A program made the position numbers and the translations under genes. Below, piece after piece: positions 60,556 to 64,000 of a DNA stretch of 64,000 nt (the first letter of the stretch is position 1; each line of letters opens with the position of its first letter). The stretch covers positions 115,577-179,576 of the forward strand of contig DDEN01000056.1 of NCBI GenBank assembly GCA_002336115.1, given 5' to 3'. Origin of the DNA: Chitinophagaceae bacterium UBA1953 (GTDB taxonomy: Bacteria > Bacteroidota > Bacteroidia > Chitinophagales > Chitinophagaceae). Under the pieces are notes generated by a model. That model was not told the origin of the DNA, made no database searches, and saw only the letters and a list, made by a program, of their open reading frames with translations.

Positions 60556-61110
60556 ATGAAAATGGCGGGATTATTACATAAACGGCGGGGTGAGGGTTCA
60601 CGGTTACAGGTTTCCGGTCACCGGTTGGGCATGTTGATTGCTTTAAGTATGCTTATTTCGGCTTTTGTACTTCATCCTTACTATGTAAGTGTAACCGAAA
60701 TGGAATACAATACAGGTAAAAAGGAAATCGAAATATCGGGCAAAATTTTTATTGATGATCTTGAATATGCACTTAAACAGGAATTTAAAACCAATGTGGC
60801 CATACTGAATGAAGCCGATAAGAAAAAGAATACAGAACTGCTGAACAGTTTTTTTCAGAAGCATATAAAACTCACTGTCGATGGAAAACCTGTTGCTTTT
60901 CAGTTTTTAGGTTACCAGCGTGAAGAAGAAGCTATCTGGAGTTTTATGGTGGTGAAAAATGTAAAGCTGTTTAAAACAGTTACTGTGTTTAATGATCTGC
61001 TGTATTCGTTCAGGGAAGATCAGGTGAATATTGTTCACTTTAAAAACAAGAATGAACGCAAAAGCTATCGTTTAACATTTCCCGAAAATAAATTTTCACT
61101 CAGTTGGTAA
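60556..61110 (+). CDS. DUF6702 family exported protein
   Basis: A 184-residue protein as started at the ATG at 60556. The hydrophobic signal lies at LIALSMLISAFVLHPYYVS, preceded by a long hydrophilic stretch that is read from a spacer-like repeat; an ATG at 60631 would start directly at the signal and is possible. The mature part has SVTEMEYNTGKKEIEISGKI and the family's LEYALKQEF. It is usually found next to HupE/UreJ and M1 peptidase genes, as here. Function unknown. Confidence 0.75.
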   Translation: MKMAGLLHKRRGEGSRLQVSGHRLGMLIALSMLISAFVLHPYYVSVTEMEYNTGKKEIEISGKIFIDDLEYALKQEFKTNVAILNEADKKKNTELLNSFFQKHIKLTVDGKPVAFQFLGYQREEEAIWSFMVVKNVKLFKTVTVFNDLLYSFREDQVNIVHFKNKNERKSYRLTFPENKFSLSW

Positions 61111-61112
61111 TA

Positions 61113-61412
61113 TCAGAAAAGGCCAAAGAATAATTTGGCAATAAAAAACATCAATACGGTAAGAGTAACCCAGAGCGTTATATAATATATTTCTGATTTT
61201 CTTAAAAAGCGGGAGTAGATTTTGAATTCAATATTCCGGGAGGGAAGGTTTCTTTGTAAGAGTGGTTTCAGTTTAATGAGGTTTTGAAACAGGTCTCTGT
61301 ACAAAGAACTTTTTTTTACCTGCAGGTTAGCATAGCCTGCCAGCAGCAGGGCTCGCATGAAATAGATAAAAGCAAAAAAAAGCAGTAATAAATAAAATAA
61401 ATTCTCAGACAT
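61113..61412 (-). CDS. Small two-helix membrane protein, unknown
   Basis: A 99-residue protein with two strong hydrophobic segments (MSENLFYLLLLFFAFIYF and LWVTLTVLMFFIAKLFFGLF) and a basic middle (about 30-70). It is 7 nt downstream of the DUF2279 gene on the same strand, so it is cotranscribed. I do not recognise the family. Confidence 0.7.
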   Translation of the reverse strand: MSENLFYLLLLFFAFIYFMRALLLAGYANLQVKKSSLYRDLFQNLIKLKPLLQRNLPSRNIEFKIYSRFLRKSEIYYITLWVTLTVLMFFIAKLFFGLF

Positions 61413-61419
61413 AATCCTT

Positions 61420-62349
61420 TTAAAATTTGATCGGTTTAAACTTCACTTTGCCGTCGCCATTAATTTCAACGGCAGGCATTGGAACTTTTGCAAACTGCAA
61501 CAGATAAAAAGTGCTGTTTAATACAGGCGAAGACTTTGTTCTGTATATATCTGCATCGGGGGCAATATAAAACTGCCTTTTCCTTACAACTGCCGGAATT
61601 GTTTTTCCATTGATTGTTGAAGGGTTGTCATTCGCTCCAATCATACCATCGCCACCAAAGCCTGCTGCAACGTTCAGCCACGAAGGTATTTTACTTTTAC
61701 TATCTGCAAAAGATTTTAAATTAAATGAAAGCCAATAAGTCTGGCCATTGTAATCTTTCATAAGCCGTGAAGCCCATTGTTTGCCTAAAAGATCAGGATT
61801 GTATTTTGCATATGGTGAAAAGCTTGCAGAAAACTTCATGCTTACCCGTTGCTCTCCCCACCAGTTCTGCTGCGTTGCAAACAAAGCCGCTCCGGAAATA
61901 TTTGCCAGCAAGTCTCCCTTAGAAAATCCCCAGCCGTTAGAAAATCCATCCATTACTTCTACAATGCTTAAAAAAGCAAGCGATGTAAGTGCCCCCCCAA
62001 TAATTGCCTGGTTTGGTTTTACTCCGCTCCATCGAAGTAAATCGTGCTGCATTACGGAAATATTATAGGCAGTTGTGGCGTGCCCCATTTTATCAATCTG
62101 GAACCATTCCCTGTTATCATTAATAAAATGGAAACGGCTTTTCGGAAATTTTTTATACCACAGGTAATACAGACCAACGGAAGTAAGTACAAAAACGGCC
62201 GATTCAGTGATAACTACTTTTTTTAGCCTGTCGGGCCGGTATTGATCTGAAGGAGGAATGAAGTATTGCTGTGTATAACCATGCTGCAGGCTGGTTGCAA
62301 CAAAAGCAAAAATCAACACCATTTTTTTTGTAAACCGGTTCATCTTCAT
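61420..62349 (-). CDS. DUF2279 family exported protein
   Basis: A 309-residue protein with a signal peptide (cleavage near GYTQ) and the DUF2279 pattern: WFQIDKMGHATTAYNISVM, VEVMDGFSNGWGFSKGDLLAN and the C-terminal LGKQWASRLMKDYNGQTYWL. Probably an outer-membrane- or periplasm-associated protein of unknown role. The ATG at 62349 is used; one at 62343 is possible. It is divergent from the phosphohexomutase gene. Confidence 0.85.
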   Translation of the reverse strand: MKMNRFTKKMVLIFAFVATSLQHGYTQQYFIPPSDQYRPDRLKKVVITESAVFVLTSVGLYYLWYKKFPKSRFHFINDNREWFQIDKMGHATTAYNISVMQHDLLRWSGVKPNQAIIGGALTSLAFLSIVEVMDGFSNGWGFSKGDLLANISGAALFATQQNWWGEQRVSMKFSASFSPYAKYNPDLLGKQWASRLMKDYNGQTYWLSFNLKSFADSKSKIPSWLNVAAGFGGDGMIGANDNPSTINGKTIPAVVRKRQFYIAPDADIYRTKSSPVLNSTFYLLQFAKVPMPAVEINGDGKVKFKPIKF

Positions 62350-62403
62350 TGGTTATGCAAAATACGAAGCTTTTAAAATAAAATCAGTTTCTGCACAATA
62401 GTG

Positions 62404-62434
62404 TTGAAACAATTACAATAGAATCATACATTTG
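62404..62434 (+). promoter_or_regulatory. Promoter of the phosphohexomutase gene (TTG-N20-TACATTTG)
   Basis: -33 TTG at 62404-62406 and -7 TACATTTG at 62427-62434, spacer 20 nt, exact consensus. The ATG is 19 nt downstream. Confidence 0.65.
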
Positions 62435-62453
62435 ATGACTTAAAATAAAGTGT

Positions 62454-64000
62454 ATGGAAGCGAATATTCAGGCTAATGTACAGAAATGGCTCGATGGAAA
62501 TTTTGAGCAGTCTGTAAAAGATGAAATCAAAAAAATGCAACTTGAACACCCGGATGATCTGGCAGATTCATTTTACCGCAATCTTGAGTTTGGTACAGGT
62601 GGCTTACGTGGCATTATGGGTATTGGTACCAACCGTATGAATAAATATACTGTGGGAATGGCTACACAGGGTTATGCAAATTATCTTAATAAGAGTTTTG
62701 GGCAGGGAAATGTGAAATGTGTGGTTGGCCACGACAGCAGAAACAACAGTCGCCAGTTTGCTGAAATTGTTGCCAATGTAATGGGCGCAAATGGAATTAA
62801 AGTGTATTTGTTTGAAGCTTTACGTCCCACACCCGAACTCAGTTTTGCTATCCGTCATCTTGGTTGCCAGGGTGGTGTGGTTTGTACGGCATCACACAAC
62901 CCAAAAGAATACAATGGTTATAAAGCTTATTGGGACGATGGTGGGCAACTTGTTCCCCCTCATGATAAAAATGTGATTGCTGAGGTTGAAAAAATTGCTG
63001 ATGTGGATGATGTAAAATGGAGTGGTGGAGAGGAAAATATAACCATTATTGGAAAGGAGATGGATGAGGCATATATGAATATGGTACTTGGCCTCAGTGT
63101 TTATCCTGAAGTGTGTAAAGCTCAGCACGATTTAAAAATTGTTTATACTTCCATTCATGGTACAGGGATTATGCTGGTGCCCGAAGTGCTGAAGCGTTTC
63201 GGTTTTACCAATGTAACAATTGTGGATGAGCAGAAAGAACCGAACGGTAATTTTCCAACAGTTGTTTACCCCAATCCGGAAGAAGCAGAGGCTATGAGCA
63301 TTGGTTTGAATAAAGCAAAAGAAATGGATGCTGATATTCTGCTTGGTACTGATCCTGATAGTGACCGTGTGGGTATTGGTGTGAAAGATCATCATGGTAA
63401 CTGGGTACTCATGAATGGCAACCAAACGGCAGTGCTTGCTTTTAATTACATGATTGAGGCCCGTAAAGCAAAGGGAATTAATCAGCCAAATGATATGGTG
63501 GTGAAAACCATTGTAACAACAGAAATGATTGATGATATTGCAAAAGCAAACAGTATCAATTGTTACAATGTGTTAACCGGCTTTAAATGGATTGCCGAAC
63601 TCATTAAAGAAAAGGAAGCTGCAGAAAATTATATTGTTGGTGGTGAAGAAAGTTATGGTTTGATGATTGGAAGCAAGATCAGGGATAAAGATGCAGTAAG
63701 TGCTGTTGCATTGCTTTGCGAAATGGCAGCATACGAAAAAAACAAAGGAAGAAGTTTGTTTCAGAAAATGATTGACCTGTATGTGCAGTATGGTTTTTAT
63801 AAAGAAAGCCTGATATCCATTACCAAAAAAGGAATGAACGGGCAGGCTGAAATTGCAGCAATGATGGAAGGCTACAGGAATAATACTCCAATAACAATCA
63901 ATGGTTCACCTGTTGCACAACTGCTCGACTATCAGTTACAGAAAGGAAAGAATGTTCAGACCGGTGAAGAATGGACAATTACTTTACCAAAATCAAATGT
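62454..64000 (+). CDS. Phospho-sugar mutase (phosphoglucomutase/phosphomannomutase), partial
   Basis: An alpha-D-phosphohexomutase that interconverts hexose 1- and 6-phosphates. About 515 residues are seen and the frame is still open at the right edge. The catalytic phosphoserine is Ser147 in TASHNPKEYNGYK, the metal loop is GTDPDSDRVG, the sugar loop is VVGGEESYG, and FGTGGLRGIMG is at the N-terminus. This is the long PgcA/PGM2-like type. It supplies sugar phosphates for glycogen or envelope glycans, possibly for the polymer made by the three-domain enzyme at 2164. Confidence 0.92.
   Translation, partial: MEANIQANVQKWLDGNFEQSVKDEIKKMQLEHPDDLADSFYRNLEFGTGGLRGIMGIGTNRMNKYTVGMATQGYANYLNKSFGQGNVKCVVGHDSRNNSRQFAEIVANVMGANGIKVYLFEALRPTPELSFAIRHLGCQGGVVCTASHNPKEYNGYKAYWDDGGQLVPPHDKNVIAEVEKIADVDDVKWSGGEENITIIGKEMDEAYMNMVLGLSVYPEVCKAQHDLKIVYTSIHGTGIMLVPEVLKRFGFTNVTIVDEQKEPNGNFPTVVYPNPEEAEAMSIGLNKAKEMDADILLGTDPDSDRVGIGVKDHHGNWVLMNGNQTAVLAFNYMIEARKAKGINQPNDMVVKTIVTTEMIDDIAKANSINCYNVLTGFKWIAELIKEKEAAENYIVGGEESYGLMIGSKIRDKDAVSAVALLCEMAAYEKNKGRSLFQKMIDLYVQYGFYKESLISITKKGMNGQAEIAAMMEGYRNNTPITINGSPVAQLLDYQLQKGKNVQTGEEWTITLPKSN

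Noticed and set aside
1..64000. tRNA genes, CRISPR arrays, prophage or intact insertion sequences
   Set aside because: I looked for tRNA T-loop patterns with CCA-type ends, regularly spaced repeats and transposase or phage proteins and found none; a tRNAscan or IS search would be decisive.

Overview
The window looks like chromosomal DNA from a free-living member of the Bacteroidota, most likely the Chitinophagaceae or a close relative. The reasons are the gene content (a type IX secretion protein and a cargo with a C-terminal sorting domain, a DAHP synthase-chorismate mutase fusion, a long 308-residue NusB, PUR-like DUF3276, CCDC81/SPOR protein), the AT-rich starts without Shine-Dalgarno sequences, and the recurring TAnnTTTG promoter box. 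The genus is inference. No tRNA, rRNA, CRISPR, prophage or intact insertion sequence was found. Codon use looks even, so this reads as core genome rather than an island.

Layout. 1-8.2 kb: a truncated RND adaptor, purK, a GH18/NodB/GT2 three-domain enzyme, an L,D-transpeptidase with a TonB-like tail, and aspartate kinase. 8.2-18.7 kb: dnaK, three related small membrane proteins with a shared mature N-terminus, a beta-barrel protein, a CBS protein, an MsbA-like ABC exporter, DUF3276, and an ECF sigma factor paired with a membrane-anchored trypsin-like protease. 18.7-27.6 kb: the aromatic amino acid operon (pheA, aminotransferase, tyrA, GNAT, DAHP synthase/chorismate mutase, aroB, a small protein, aroA, aroC). 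27.6-34 kb: DUF952, a VanX-like dipeptidase, an LdtD-like transpeptidase, RlpA, an OmpA-type protein and PorQ. 33.4-36.6 kb: the leftward nusB-DUF1573-yajC-coaE-CPBP group. 36.8-45.8 kb: a 1353-residue T9SS cargo protein, a lipoprotein, groES-groEL, a TlpA-like thioredoxin and LolA. 45.8-53 kb: ftsK, a 7TM-DISM histidine kinase, DUF423, aroK, a YhhN protein and the CCDC81/SPOR protein. 53-64 kb: FKBP, serine dehydratase, a membrane XRE regulator, a pepsin-like protease, an M1 peptidase, HupE/UreJ, DUF6702, DUF2279 and a truncated phosphohexomutase.

The most interesting object is in front of the aromatic operon at 18894-19115. A good promoter leads almost directly into a 30-codon leader ORF that has nine Phe/Tyr codons within eleven positions. 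An 18-bp imperfect antiterminator hairpin and a 9-bp terminator hairpin with a U-run follow, and they compete for the same segment. This is the full architecture of ribosome-mediated transcription attenuation, placed before the genes that make Phe and Tyr.

Other leads are a 60-nt element shared upstream of dnaK and groES, the sigma/protease pair with a candidate operator, several promoters so close to their start codon that the mRNA should be leaderless, and the three GIIYVP membrane proteins. All assignments come from reading the sequence; no database search was run.
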